Shown: positions 20,601 through 27,586 of the stretch, in pieces
Layout: the number at the start of each line of letters is the position of its first letter
Numbering within the stretch: the first letter of the stretch is position 1
NCBI RefSeq assembly: GCF_900128495.1
Contig: NZ_LT635801.1
Location: forward strand, 755,997 to 819,996
DNA: 64,000 nucleotides
From: Bacteroides ilei
Lineage (GTDB): Bacteria > Bacteroidota > Bacteroidia > Bacteroidales > Bacteroidaceae
Direction: 5' to 3'
Position numbers and translations under genes: made by a program
The notes under the pieces: model-generated
Databases searched by the model: none
What the model was told of the DNA's origin: nothing
Seen by the model: only the letters and a program-made list of their open reading frames with translations

Positions 20601-21553
20601 AATATATCTTTTCCTACAACCAGCTTTCCTCCGCTGATGCTGATGCTGTCTGCGGTTTCCTTGTTGAAAAGCTTGGCTACAGGTCTTGATGTATATGCAG
20701 TATATTTACGGCTGAAATCGGCTTTCCCTCCGTCGCTTACTGCAAATGTTCTGGTAGCTATGCTTCCGTCGGCTTTCGACGCTGTGATGGTTACCTTTCC
20801 AGATTTGGCGCTGACCATTCCTTCAAATTCACCGTCGGTCAGATTAAGCGGTTCGCTTTCGGCTTTCACGGTATGGATGCCATTGCCTGTAAAACCGTGG
20901 ATATATGTTTTTCCCTCATAGGCTATAGGCATGAGCGCAAGAGATATGCTCTCATCATTTCCATCTGCTGTTTCTATTCGCAAATTGCGTACGGAATATG
21001 CGGGCATTCCTTCCACGGCTGTGAACAGAATGCGGTTGGTGCCTTTATGTAACCATGAAGGATTGATTTCTTCGCGGACTGTAGTCCAGTCTTTGTTTAC
21101 AACAGCATGGTAACCGCCTGTAGCGGGCCGGTCATTGATACTCTTGCTTACGCCGTTCCCGGAGCTGATACCATACAGGTCGTATGCCAGCCATACCCGT
21201 TTGTTGCCTGCAATATTTTCAGCCAGTTCTATTTCAAAGAGGTTGTCCTCAGGATTGTCCGAAGCTTTTCCTTCCGGTATTCCTATATGGCCTATACTTT
21301 GCTCCGAGGTTATTACCAGCATTGGAGTTGATGCTGGAGTTTCGGATTTCTCAGGGTCGGAAGATGGCGAACCTGCGGTTATGTTGCCATGTTTTTCAGA
21401 CATCTGGTCATTTTGCTCAGCAACGGGTGCCGTTGGCTGATATCCTTTTCCGGACACAGTATCAGGAGAGTGGTCCGAAAAATGCCGTGATGTGGCAAAG
21501 CCGGCGACAGCCAGTACCAGGGCTGCCGTGGCAATTATATGTGATCTTCTCAT
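11615..21553 (-). CDS. Giant SpvB/RHS polymorphic toxin with lipase-like C-terminal tip
   Basis: A 3312-residue exported protein. An N-terminal hydrophobic signal or anchor (about 6-22) is followed by about 430 residues of beta-rich sequence, an SpvB-type domain (about 465-540, GMTPSLGIQYSSEGGSGWLG), six or more FG-GAP/VCBS-like calcium motifs (DLNGDGLPDKV near 848, also near 936, 1538, 1638, 1728 and 1814), a long YD-repeat barrel (about 2050-2990) and the RHS core (HSDHLGSSSYITN near 2994; LFNAKEFDEETGLYYYGARY near 3040). The tip (about 3056-3312) looks like a class 3 lipase: nucleophile elbow GHSLGG with Ser3205, candidate Asp3257 and His3300. The tip is clearly more AT-rich than the body, a sign of exchange. 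The predicted activity is phospholipid cleavage in a rival cell. It follows the sorting-tail gene by 19 bases and overlaps the ankyrin gene. Confidence 0.9.
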   Translation of the reverse strand: MRRSHIIATAALVLAVAGFATSRHFSDHSPDTVSGKGYQPTAPVAEQNDQMSEKHGNITAGSPSSDPEKSETPASTPMLVITSEQSIGHIGIPEGKASDNPEDNLFEIELAENIAGNKRVWLAYDLYGISSGNGVSKSINDRPATGGYHAVVNKDWTTVREEINPSWLHKGTNRILFTAVEGMPAYSVRNLRIETADGNDESISLALMPIAYEGKTYIHGFTGNGIHTVKAESEPLNLTDGEFEGMVSAKSGKVTITASKADGSIATRTFAVSDGGKADFSRKYTAYTSRPVAKLFNKETADSISISGGKLVVGKDILLSDRRLSVNSLRDIDVPALDFGMTNVTAESEGYRFLPHGNHFAGEGATVKLKYDRTRIPSGYTEDDIRTYYFDTDTRHWVALERVEVDKEAACVVSRTTHFTDMINGVIQAPESPETEGFAPTMMNDIKAADPTSKINVIAPPAANSRGTANLQYAFEMPPARNGMTPSLGIQYSSEGGSGWLGEGWNMPVPSITLDTRWGVPRYDTEKETETYLLSGAMLSTMDENGTMGVAHRGEKMSRKADRQFYTRQGGDFARIIRKGNSPTEYYWEVTDKQGVKYTYGGEDAVLKGTITDATGATREVISEWKLARVEETHGDYIEYVYETADEDVRGGLKAKAIYLKEVHAGNAGQEPHTVIVFEGNKVKQLKSNNARYGFLTSSNRLLEKVTVNFLGEELRSYAFTYKDGAFFKEVLESVRQFDSDNQEVAFQTFDYYDDVQSGNGYVPFQSSSETWNLHDDGLDAGFINPLQSFGTFSDRPTALGGTTSSSIGGSFYVGVGPDDQSPSTSSTAGGSFNYSNDQTKGLSTFVDLNGDGLPDKVFRQGGAVYYRPQLKSSNNSSVEYGAAIKVIGISSFSTSSSNSYSGGGDVKIGWGGIVGTAGSDNSRTNTKTKEYFSDINGDGLIDLVSNGKVYFNHLEFDDNGNAIPTFTLSSADTPSPIIYDPNNIDKTIGAVDPEEQAELIRTSPMVDMVRVWRAPYNGIVNITGTVNLILPSGDYDANEYEHADGVRVAIQSGGTERWNKTISKGDATAYPANVNNLTVQKNDRIYFRVQSGTNEMSNGSFDNVNWSPVITYTGVSHTTPDGYTSNIYKPDEGAVYYASSSAMIDEGNSIVSVSGKFVKPVTSDDVILKAFASNNKADGEGNANPNYQEKEVFARTFAWNEEFDDSLKFQIQNPDLFTNFRFEISASSNVRWEDIKWQPIVIYKDSDNNEQQWNTSADMKLYTNHVFTAEPYAFAEEDSLLSIKPILTFKPLVNYNGNVTLTVKGINKLFGKRSIQINTQESVTDSIIINRSEIEGDTVWFEIFSNDTQLSDKLLQASVSIDNPQDTLSLVIPKIIAVNLYTSENSTGFGPLYRGWGGFTYNTAEGRYANPINESLLNLPEDENDQIDPLTWAFTPVGTDLNTLDRWSGQRPEIYLTASEMGTARLTEQNVVLTNPFDELGDVAALTGDCLQGTGAAAITQEVISTSTVTQVGLVGITRSEASGGSTTRSTMMDMNGDGYPDIIANGTIQYTNTLGGISGERYSGIGTISSTNEATTWGAGSAPVISASMTVGHIAGWKRASETQKSSADSKASVNVSLGIPHNEDHSTESFVDVNGDGLPDKIQSDKKVRLNYGYTFSEPIEWDIDRIQGGEATSINVGASGTGGENPFKNKFKNLESGSTSFAGGYNMVTTQNGEQYNLMDVNSDGLPDKVWVSGEGIMVAFNIGNGFTEAISWEGATALNKSASTSESGNVAFTVNVTPKIIPIKFSVNPNVSLSNSISRVNYTLQDVDGDGYLDIVESDKESELKVTRSAIGRTNMLKSVVNSLGGTFTLDYEHTDPTYGLPGGKWVMSELTVDDGIRDDGPTMTTAFEYRNGRRDRHEREFLGFGEVITKNLDTEQGNALYRQAVEEYDVANYYVQGNLTNTSVQDAAGNKYTETKNEYDGYYLTANGDDYTFTAQSNLCSDRASAFVPLRYTANLQYEGTADGMITSEAWNEYYLTGHHGELKSYKYSDKGTLGEDGNGSFDYQTAIQYTSNSTKNILGLPVNVTVTGGDGTVYHNVSATYNTNYPNHLTQITQQLGNGTAVTDYKYDAYGNITQKTLPENAEGQRMWYKYRYEPEMNMYVERVEDAFGYRSEAGNFDYRYGIALERRDLNNFYYETDIDNLGRITGVRGPNELATGVPYIIAFEYQPKATFNENGITAPAYAVTKHYDIQHPEDDIETVTFVDGFGRAVQVKKDGTVTDVANGSASSAENVMIVSGRNVYDAFGRVAKTYYPTTEPLGNKAAFNKAFDNVTPTITAYDVLDRAIKVTLPDNAETKTTYSMERSSHALVTSVEDALNNVQTIHTSGSGKTLKSIQESGPDGAIVTTFGYDGIQRLVRVTDADGNVTTSTYDMGDRRTEVNHPASGKTTFTYDALGNVTSKQTANLAKEGKSITYDYDYNRLTGINYPDHPENNVKYYYGGRNASQNRIGRLMLREDGTGAIEYFYGKMGEVTKTRRTMIVPNQAIATYVTQWTYDSHNRLLEMIYPDEEKVTYTYDLGGQLTNVHGYKSYGYDYVNRIGYDRFGQRTYMKYCNGAETFYTYDPQRRRLQNLKVNAGGNTIMDNAYTYDAVSNVLSVANGAALPQSGKAGGQMSHSYTYDALYRLTGATGTYTGADSKAASYTLAMGYDNMHRITSKSQHLTQGNLQFDGTLNVGYDLTYTYGQEDGKKFQLDNVSDVNYRTEVTPNENQKTRNSHAYEYDANGNLVYVNTGRTKKDGTTDEKAHERKLKWDEENRLLASDDDGFVTNYWYDADGERTVKTSGESEQVYVNSEFAGGRTNTAKFSLYVSPYLVANQGGRYTKHIYIGSQRIVSKIGDFASYGSDPRRIQYAGSEADAISVDYAGKYSAQQEAIKENYVTFEVPYNGTDNNDYVNGEGFCCDDGSMEAAQTRAMAKALEDNFQEGDVYENLQFYYHSDHLGSSSYITNLDGEVVQHIEYVPFGEVFIEERNNIWNTPYLFNAKEFDEETGLYYYGARYYDPRISLWMSTDPMQEKYPNFSSLCFTFNNPLNYIDDHGFEPTDVEALAMAEDAYAPGTNKIPGNWRYIRNTKNLGTGFRTSNEETGFQSALYGRYDDKTDTYTEFVYATAGTKFDSYKDWNNNVKQLFGKSEQYNQSVSNARLLSRSQMISDKELTFVGHSLGGGLASANALATGNPAITFNAAALSNSTKETLNLYYKPNITAYIVTGEIVDYLQSLINMHAEGNRVYLPANYCPKIPFTKIDDLIRSGQRVKNHTLSTLKEKIIRK

Positions 21554-21572
21554 AATATTGTTGCTTTAGTCG

Positions 21573-24542
21573 TTATTTTACAATAATTTTTCTTGTAAAC
21601 TCTTTGCCGTCTGCTGTAAGGACTTTGATGATATAGACACCTGGACCAGGCACCCTGAATTCTGTATTTTTCACGGATTCACCTTCCATGTCCTTATTTT
21701 CTATCATTCTGCCCGATGCATCAAAGACAATCAGTGTTGCTGATGACGTTATGTCACGCTCCAGTACCGCATCATAAATTCGTGTGGCATTACCTTTTTC
21801 ATTGACAATGAGGTTGTTGTGCTCTGTGTTTCCAGTATTGTTGCCGTTCTGGATTTCAAAGTTCTGTTTTTCCCTCATTTCCTCCGTACCGTTAGGGAGT
21901 GTATCGTCACATTCGCTGCCCACATGTACGGTCAGATTTACGGTATTCGACTTTGGCGTTTCAATTTGTACGCTTCCGGAAGTTGCAAATGATTCAACCG
22001 GCTTACCGTTTACCGTAAGATTGGTAATGTGTGTTTCTCCGGTTCCGTATTTGATGCAGAAACGCCATGACCGGAGTGACCAGACCGTTTCACGATGGAA
22101 TACCACACCGTTCACACGGTAAACCACTTGCATACTACCCACCGAAACGCTCAGTACATCACCCTCTTTTATCGTGGCATACTGTGTTATGCTGGTATAA
22201 CCGTCGTATATGATATGTGCTCTGTTGCCGCGTACGTCAAAACCGTATTGCGTGATTTCGTCGGTAAGAGCAGGCTCAAGTCCCACACGATAGTTGGAGT
22301 TGGTTTCAGCTACTGTCCATGTAATTTCACCGGACAGATAGGTATGTGTATCGTGCGAATAGCTGGTGTATAGCGCATTTCCGCTGCCGTAGATATCATT
22401 TCCACCTCCTTGTGTGACGGAAAGCGTATAGGTTCCCGGGGCAAGGCTGTCAATCCGGTGTGTGTCACCTATAAATGTTCCGCTTGCTACTGTGGTACCG
22501 TGTTCCATTCCTGCCACAGTATCTACCGACAAGATATAGTTATACACAGGGGTGCCTATATTTACTCCGATTTCTATCGAACCGTCGTTCTGCGGCACTC
22601 CGTTTTCACAGCTGGAAGGGGTTGGTTCCGCCTCAATATCCAGACCATCATAATAGGCAAAGGTGAACATGTCACTGCCGCTGCCGTCAGCATCCCAGAA
22701 TATATTATGGAATATGGTCTTTCCTCTGGCTATGTCAGGTTTTGAACATCTCACTACTATCATGTTCTCTGGATCGAACGTTCCTTCTCCGCTAGGATCT
22801 ATGAGCATGACAGTGCGCTTACGGCAGTAGTCGGCAAATTCACTTCCGGCTGTCAGATTATAACTGAGCTCTGCCTGGTTCCCGGTATCGCCGATACCTC
22901 CTGTACGTAGAGAGATAATAGACAGGGGTACTTCAGCCGATTGCGTCCGGATTATTCCGTTTGATGTTCCCGTAGTATCAGGTGCGGCCATAGTGTAGTT
23001 GGCGCTGCCTGAGCCGTCTATACGGAGAAACAGATAGCCGTTTTCACGACGGATTGAAAGCATTCTTCCGCTGACTCCGGTTGCCACAGTTCCGGAAGAT
23101 ACCTGCCCGTTATTGATGGTATATACAGAACCGTTATTGCCGATTCTGAATCCATAGACACATTCATTGCCACCGGCGGTAAAACCGATATCAAAGGTCG
23201 GATGTGTTGTCGGGCATCTGAACTCCATTGCTCCTCCTCCTGTTGGCATAGCTGGGGTTATGGCGTATGCTCCTGCTGTTGCAGTTGTTTGGGTAATATC
23301 GTCCAGGAATCCTTCGCTCGTTACATCAAGTCCGTTTCCGGTCCATCTGGCCATGAGGCTGTCTGCGCTTGCCGGCATATTGCTTTTTACTAGCCAGGTA
23401 CGGTTCATGATATGCCACAGTGTGTCATTCGGTGCGGTATAGGTTGATGTCTGGGCATCATCGTCTCCCCAGAATACATAGCTGTTATCCGGCATCGTAT
23501 TGCCATATTCTCGTCCCATAACCAGCAGGTGCGCAGCTGAAGGGAGATTGTATGAATTGGACTGATAATAACTGTCGTTCTCTTTTAATGACGAGTAGGC
23601 AGGGGCTTCTTCGTAAGAAGTGGAAGATAGCGGCTGCATGAGTTCTCCATTCACATCCTGGCCAAAGGCTGCCACTCTGTTATGATACGGCCGGTATTCG
23701 TCCCTGTCCCATATCAGGTTCCCTTCACTGTCGAGATATGATCCGTTTAATGTTATACCGTATTTTACAGCCAGATAACTTTCCACTTTTCTCCTTTCTA
23801 TGGGAGTGAGATATCGGCTGTAAACAATATATTCTGGTGTGTAGCCGTCAAATTTCTCATTTCCGAAGGATGATACGTCAAAAGAAGTGCTGTAATCGGT
23901 ATCTGTTGATGAATATGCACTGCCAAAAGATATGGCGGTTTGGCTGTCTTCTCCCCACAGATTGAAGTTCGGTCTGTCGGCTTTCAGGTAAGTCGCAATA
24001 CGGGGTGATTGCTCCTTGAACTCATCTTCAGACAGCGAATCGGAAGACGAATATACCAGATCTTCTCCGTTTTCACTTCCGTAGTCAAGCGGGTCAGTTC
24101 CTTGTGTACGGACTGCTTTATCTTTCGTAAATACGGTACCGGAGCCTTTGCGGCCGTTGATGGCATATAATACCATGTCTTTATTGCTGCTTGTCGATAA
24201 AGGAGCAAATACTCCGAAAACGGTCGCTTGTGACAGGTTGGAATACTTCAGATGGGCAGACTTACCGAACGAACCCTCTGATAGGTTGAATGCTGGATGA
24301 AAGTTGATAGCATGCAATGTGGCACGTGACTGTGTAAATTCTGTAAGTACTGAACTGCCAAGCCTGCGTTGGTTAAGTCTCACGGAATCGCCGGAATGAT
24401 CCAGCCAGTGATAGTACCCTTGCAAGTTGGATGTCACCGGTGATGCCTTGAACCAAAGATCGGTTCCATTTACACCACCAGGCGATTGTGCATGTGCATG
24501 CAACGCTCCAATTCCTAATAGAATTAGTAAAGTCTTTTTCAT
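21573..24542 (-). CDS. Large secreted protein with type IX-like sorting tail, partner of the RHS protein
   Basis: A 989-residue exported protein. The start at 24542 gives a clean signal peptide (MKKTLLILLGIGALHAHAQ); an upstream ATG at 24590 is unlikely. The N-terminal half holds a lectin/LamG-like region with the signature VESYLAVKYGITLNGSYLDS, seen in large Bacteroidota surface proteins, and further beta-rich domains. The C-terminus (VFDASGRMIENKD, then PGPGVYIIKVLTADGKEFTR) is a type A sorting domain, the tag used by the type IX secretion system. No type IX genes are visible in this window. It lies 19 bases before the RHS gene, so the two are surely co-transcribed; it may help display or deliver the RHS toxin. 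This role is inference. Confidence 0.75.
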   Translation of the reverse strand: MKKTLLILLGIGALHAHAQSPGGVNGTDLWFKASPVTSNLQGYYHWLDHSGDSVRLNQRRLGSSVLTEFTQSRATLHAINFHPAFNLSEGSFGKSAHLKYSNLSQATVFGVFAPLSTSSNKDMVLYAINGRKGSGTVFTKDKAVRTQGTDPLDYGSENGEDLVYSSSDSLSEDEFKEQSPRIATYLKADRPNFNLWGEDSQTAISFGSAYSSTDTDYSTSFDVSSFGNEKFDGYTPEYIVYSRYLTPIERRKVESYLAVKYGITLNGSYLDSEGNLIWDRDEYRPYHNRVAAFGQDVNGELMQPLSSTSYEEAPAYSSLKENDSYYQSNSYNLPSAAHLLVMGREYGNTMPDNSYVFWGDDDAQTSTYTAPNDTLWHIMNRTWLVKSNMPASADSLMARWTGNGLDVTSEGFLDDITQTTATAGAYAITPAMPTGGGAMEFRCPTTHPTFDIGFTAGGNECVYGFRIGNNGSVYTINNGQVSSGTVATGVSGRMLSIRRENGYLFLRIDGSGSANYTMAAPDTTGTSNGIIRTQSAEVPLSIISLRTGGIGDTGNQAELSYNLTAGSEFADYCRKRTVMLIDPSGEGTFDPENMIVVRCSKPDIARGKTIFHNIFWDADGSGSDMFTFAYYDGLDIEAEPTPSSCENGVPQNDGSIEIGVNIGTPVYNYILSVDTVAGMEHGTTVASGTFIGDTHRIDSLAPGTYTLSVTQGGGNDIYGSGNALYTSYSHDTHTYLSGEITWTVAETNSNYRVGLEPALTDEITQYGFDVRGNRAHIIYDGYTSITQYATIKEGDVLSVSVGSMQVVYRVNGVVFHRETVWSLRSWRFCIKYGTGETHITNLTVNGKPVESFATSGSVQIETPKSNTVNLTVHVGSECDDTLPNGTEEMREKQNFEIQNGNNTGNTEHNNLIVNEKGNATRIYDAVLERDITSSATLIVFDASGRMIENKDMEGESVKNTEFRVPGPGVYIIKVLTADGKEFTRKIIVK

Positions 24543-24902
24543 GGGTAAAGTTTTTGTTGTGTAATTGTAAAATGCATTGTAGAAAAGCAAAGTTTCAAAT
24601 CATTTCAGACTTGAACTCATCGAGAGGATGCCACTTTCAGTGCTTGTTCGCAAAGAGGCTGATGGACTATACATACTTTCTAATAGGGGATAATATGCCG
24701 GCTATATCGAGTGTCCGGCTGACAATAGATTGTTGATTCTCCCCTAACCCCGTCTAAATTTATATATAATATTTTCGTGACAAAATATTTTGATGTTAAA
24801 TTTTATTGATTTATAATTTTTTAATATTAAGTTTATATTCTATAAAATCTGAAAAGTATTGTTATATTGCATGGGGATGGCCGTATTGCTGGTTAAAAAA
24901 AT
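24543..24902. other. Leader region of the toxin cassette, no gene
   Basis: About 360 bases upstream of the leftward sorting-tail gene. On the minus strand a possible weak promoter (AAACTTTG, 24582-24589) lies about 40 bases before the start. The rest, in particular 24760-24890, is very AT-rich and holds no convincing gene. Confidence 0.4.
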
Positions 24903-24929
24903 AAGAGCCCACTTTTAAGGAGGGCTCTT
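24903..24929 (-). terminator. Terminator after the primase-like gene
   Basis: Stem AAGAGCCC (24903-24910) with GGGCTCTT (24922-24929); on the minus strand it is followed by a T-rich tract. It lies 24 bases beyond the primase stop and separates the replication genes from the toxin cassette. Confidence 0.75.
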
Positions 24930-24952
24930 GAAAAAAAAGTGATAATTGCACA

Positions 24953-25840
24953 TTACATTTTTCTGTCACGTAAATAATCATTCAGATCCTTATATTCGAA
25001 ATATCTTGATGATTCGTCGCTAGTGTGTTCTGCATAAATTCCAGAGATTGTCTCTACCGTCTTTTTCCCTGCCATGTCGTTGTCAAGGTAACAATGGATT
25101 TGTTGGTAGTCATTTATGACCCCCAGAGTTTTCTTCAGATTATTGACTGAATTCATGACAAGGTAATCAGAGGGAAAGTCAATACAGACCTCTTTGTTGT
25201 CGGACTGTTTCAGTGTCAGGTAGGAAAGAAAGTCCATGAAACCCTCGAATATACAAACATGGCATTGTATTTCGTCATGTCGGTGTCTGATAATAGATAT
25301 ATCTTTGGTTTTGATGCATCCTTTGTAATATGGATTCCGGATTTCAAATCCTTCTGACTGGTTTCTGAAGCCAAGGGCAAAATATTTTCGCCCTCTCAGT
25401 TCATAGTGTATCTCCTTGCAGAACATTTTTGCCACTTCTGTATTAATAAGTCGAGTCCTAAGATAGGAAAGCAAGGCATGGTTCTTGAGTGGAAGCACAA
25501 TCAGATTGCTGATTTCCGGTTCTATCGGCTGTGATACTGGACTAGGCAAACGGATGTGTGGTATGACAGTTCCTTTTACATGTTGCTCTATGTTGGCCAG
25601 CACCTCACTCACACTGTTTGTCTGGTACAGATGCTTTCCCAGTTCCACCAGGTCACCGCCGGTTGCTGCTCCGAAATCGTACCATTCATTGATCCGGCTG
25701 TTTACCTTGAATGAAGGTGTCTGTTCTTGCCTGAATGGAGACCGGTACCAGTACTGTCCGGATTTTACACATTGTGCATGATACCCAAGCGATGCCAGGT
25801 AGTCCACGATGCATAATCGTTTTGCTTCTGCTATGGTCAT
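24953..25840 (-). CDS. Primase-like protein with Toprim domain (mobile element)
   Basis: A 295-residue DnaG-related protein of the type found in Bacteroides mobilizable and conjugative elements. The N-terminal domain resembles the CHC2 primase zinc domain (SPFRQEQTPSFKVNSRINEW) but the usual metal-binding cysteine and histidine before EQTPSF are Ser and Arg, so the finger is probably not a zinc site. The Toprim catalytic core is present: CIFEGFMDF (acidic Glu) and YLDNDMAGKKT (DxD). It probably makes primers or processes DNA when the element replicates or transfers. It follows the RepA-like gene after 95 bases; the first 58-bp repeat lies in that gap. Confidence 0.8.
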   Translation of the reverse strand: MTIAEAKRLCIVDYLASLGYHAQCVKSGQYWYRSPFRQEQTPSFKVNSRINEWYDFGAATGGDLVELGKHLYQTNSVSEVLANIEQHVKGTVIPHIRLPSPVSQPIEPEISNLIVLPLKNHALLSYLRTRLINTEVAKMFCKEIHYELRGRKYFALGFRNQSEGFEIRNPYYKGCIKTKDISIIRHRHDEIQCHVCIFEGFMDFLSYLTLKQSDNKEVCIDFPSDYLVMNSVNNLKKTLGVINDYQQIHCYLDNDMAGKKTVETISGIYAEHTSDESSRYFEYKDLNDYLRDRKM

Positions 25841-25865
25841 ATTGTTTATCTGTTTTACCTTTCGG

Positions 25866-25923
25866 TTTAGTTTGGTTTATTTCCTTTATATATAGATACT
25901 AAATTAAACTGAATTATATAGAG
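25866..25923. repeat. 58-bp repeat, copy 1 (between repA-like and primase genes)
   Basis: Matches 31898-31955 at 54 of 58 positions in the same orientation, with the last 37 bases identical. It contains internal symmetry (CTATATA or similar opposite TATATAG; AGTTTA-type opposite TAAACT) and is followed in both copies by a GC-rich dozen bases. Candidates: binding site for the RepA-like or helix-turn-helix protein, a replication or transfer origin part, or an attachment-site repeat. Confidence 0.85.
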
Positions 25924-25935
25924 AACCGGCCGCCG

Positions 25936-27036
25936 TCATTCTTCATCAAAAAGCATGGCTTCGGCTTTGCTCATGTCATAATAGAAAAGTTTGTCTCGTT
26001 TTATAATCAGTTTCAGGTTGTCTGTCAGGTATTGCAATAATTTGACCATGACATTGCGTCCGCGTTTGAAGCCGATGCCTTCATAGGAGACCATCAAAGC
26101 CTGCAGCATGTTTTCAAATCCTTTGATAGGTTTGTCATTGAAGGCAGCTGACAGGGCTTCTCGGTGTTGCTCAATGCTGAGTTCGGTATAACTCGACCTT
26201 TGTCTGGGTTTCGGCTTATCCGGTGAGGTACTGCATTCTGCAAGAATCGGGAGTCCGTTGTCATCTATGGTAAAGGCAAATGGCTGGAACTCTTTTTCAC
26301 GGATGTGCAAAGCATGCACCTCACTGACAGAAGGGTTTTCATTGTTTTTGCTGATTACAAGAACTGTTTCCGCCTTATTGCTCATCTCTGTGCCAATATG
26401 TCCGCGCACATTGTTGTCCCCTTTGTTGAGATGTAGGACACAGTGGATGTGCAGATCGTATTTTGATGACCATTCCATCATCTTATTGATAACCTCCACT
26501 GATTCGCTGGTGCTGTTGATATCCAGCATGAGGTCACGTATTCCGTCTATAATGACTAACCCGTATCCTCTTTTTTGTTGTAAGGCATAGTCAATTATCT
26601 GTATCCTCAATGACGGAGAATATTCTCGCAGACCGATAAAATCAAGATTATCGTTATCGGCTGTTGTAGGCATATCGGCTAGTTTTAGAATACGCTCAAG
26701 TACATTGTGACAATGGTATCTGCTCTGTTCGGTGTCTACATACAGTATTCTACGTTTGCCTTCAGGTAAATGGGCTCGGTAGTTCAACACTTGCTTGCCG
26801 GCTAGTGAAGCGGCTACGATGGCAGATACGTTAAAGGTCTTTTTTGATTTTGCCTTACCTGTTGATGCACTGAAATTTCCAAGCGTGGCTATTGTCGAAT
26901 TGTCTATCCAGATTATTTGTGGAGGGGTTTCGTATGTGTCTGTTACCTTGATCTGGCAGGCTGACAGCATCTCTGATAGCTGGTTTATGTCAAGATCTCC
27001 ACCGGATGTGTAATTAGTTTTTCTTTCTTCTTCCAT
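25936..27036 (-). CDS. RepA-like AAA ATPase of mobile element
   Basis: A 366-residue ATPase like the RepA-family helicases in Bacteroides mobile elements. It has a Walker A variant (ASTGKAKSKKTFN, about residues 58-70), a Walker B strand (YGLVIIDGIRDLMLD, about 160-174), a HCVLHLNKGD segment typical of the family and a C-terminal winged-helix-like region. It likely unwinds or loads onto element DNA. Its start overlaps the end of the helix-turn-helix gene, so the two are translationally coupled, and the primase follows. Together these resemble the replication module of a mobilizable element. Confidence 0.8.
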   Translation of the reverse strand: MEEERKTNYTSGGDLDINQLSEMLSACQIKVTDTYETPPQIIWIDNSTIATLGNFSASTGKAKSKKTFNVSAIVAASLAGKQVLNYRAHLPEGKRRILYVDTEQSRYHCHNVLERILKLADMPTTADNDNLDFIGLREYSPSLRIQIIDYALQQKRGYGLVIIDGIRDLMLDINSTSESVEVINKMMEWSSKYDLHIHCVLHLNKGDNNVRGHIGTEMSNKAETVLVISKNNENPSVSEVHALHIREKEFQPFAFTIDDNGLPILAECSTSPDKPKPRQRSSYTELSIEQHREALSAAFNDKPIKGFENMLQALMVSYEGIGFKRGRNVMVKLLQYLTDNLKLIIKRDKLFYYDMSKAEAMLFDEE

Positions 27037-27409
27037 ATTGATTGTGATTCTTTAATGGTTGTGTTGCAGATATTTCAGTAGCTAAATGCATGGCTTCGTC
27101 TGCTGCTGGTTCGTAGTTCTGCAACAGCCAGTTGTCCAGATCTTTTTTTGTGAAATAAATTTTCTTTCCACGTGGCTTGTAATGGGGTATTACTTTGTTG
27201 GCGGTAAGTTTGTAGAGCAGACTTTCCGATACACCGATATAGACACAGGCTTCCTTGAATGTAAAGACATTCTTTGTCGTATAGATACTGTCTTCAAGTG
27301 TGTTCATACGCTCCAGGATTCCTTCTATGGGTCCCAGCTTTTTGATAGCAGCTTCCATTTCACTCAGCTGTTTGTTCAACCGTTCCATGAGTGTTGTTCT
27401 GTTCGACAT
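27014..27409 (-). CDS. Excisionase-like helix-turn-helix protein
   Basis: A 131-residue DNA-binding protein. After an N-terminal coiled coil (about 1-45, MERLNKQLSEMEAAIKKLG) it has a MerR/excisionase-type helix-turn-helix (about 52-95: FTFKEACVYIGVSESLLYKL, then PHYKPRGKKIYFTKKDLDNW). Such proteins act as excisionases or regulators for Bacteroides integrases. I took the ATG at 27409 because the longer open frame (to 27484) adds an unlikely N-terminus. It overlaps the RepA-like gene by 23 bases. Confidence 0.75.
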   Translation of the reverse strand: MSNRTTLMERLNKQLSEMEAAIKKLGPIEGILERMNTLEDSIYTTKNVFTFKEACVYIGVSESLLYKLTANKVIPHYKPRGKKIYFTKKDLDNWLLQNYEPAADEAMHLATEISATQPLKNHNQYGRRKKN

Positions 27410-27586
27410 ATAATAACTTTTTAAAATTTGACAATAAGAATGTTCCTCCGTTGAGCGGCGCGCTAACGGAGGATAAAGGTACAATCTGTATTCTCTGATA
27501 CCGAATTTATTGCGTGATACTAAACACGTATCACTGCTACTATCACGCTTTTACCTTTCACATTCTTTCATTTCAGTCTTTTCTTG

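Noticed and set aside
11615..21553. T6SS Rhs effector
   Set aside because: No PAAR domain, adaptor or T6SS gene is visible, and the N-terminus looks like a signal or anchor followed by an SpvB domain.
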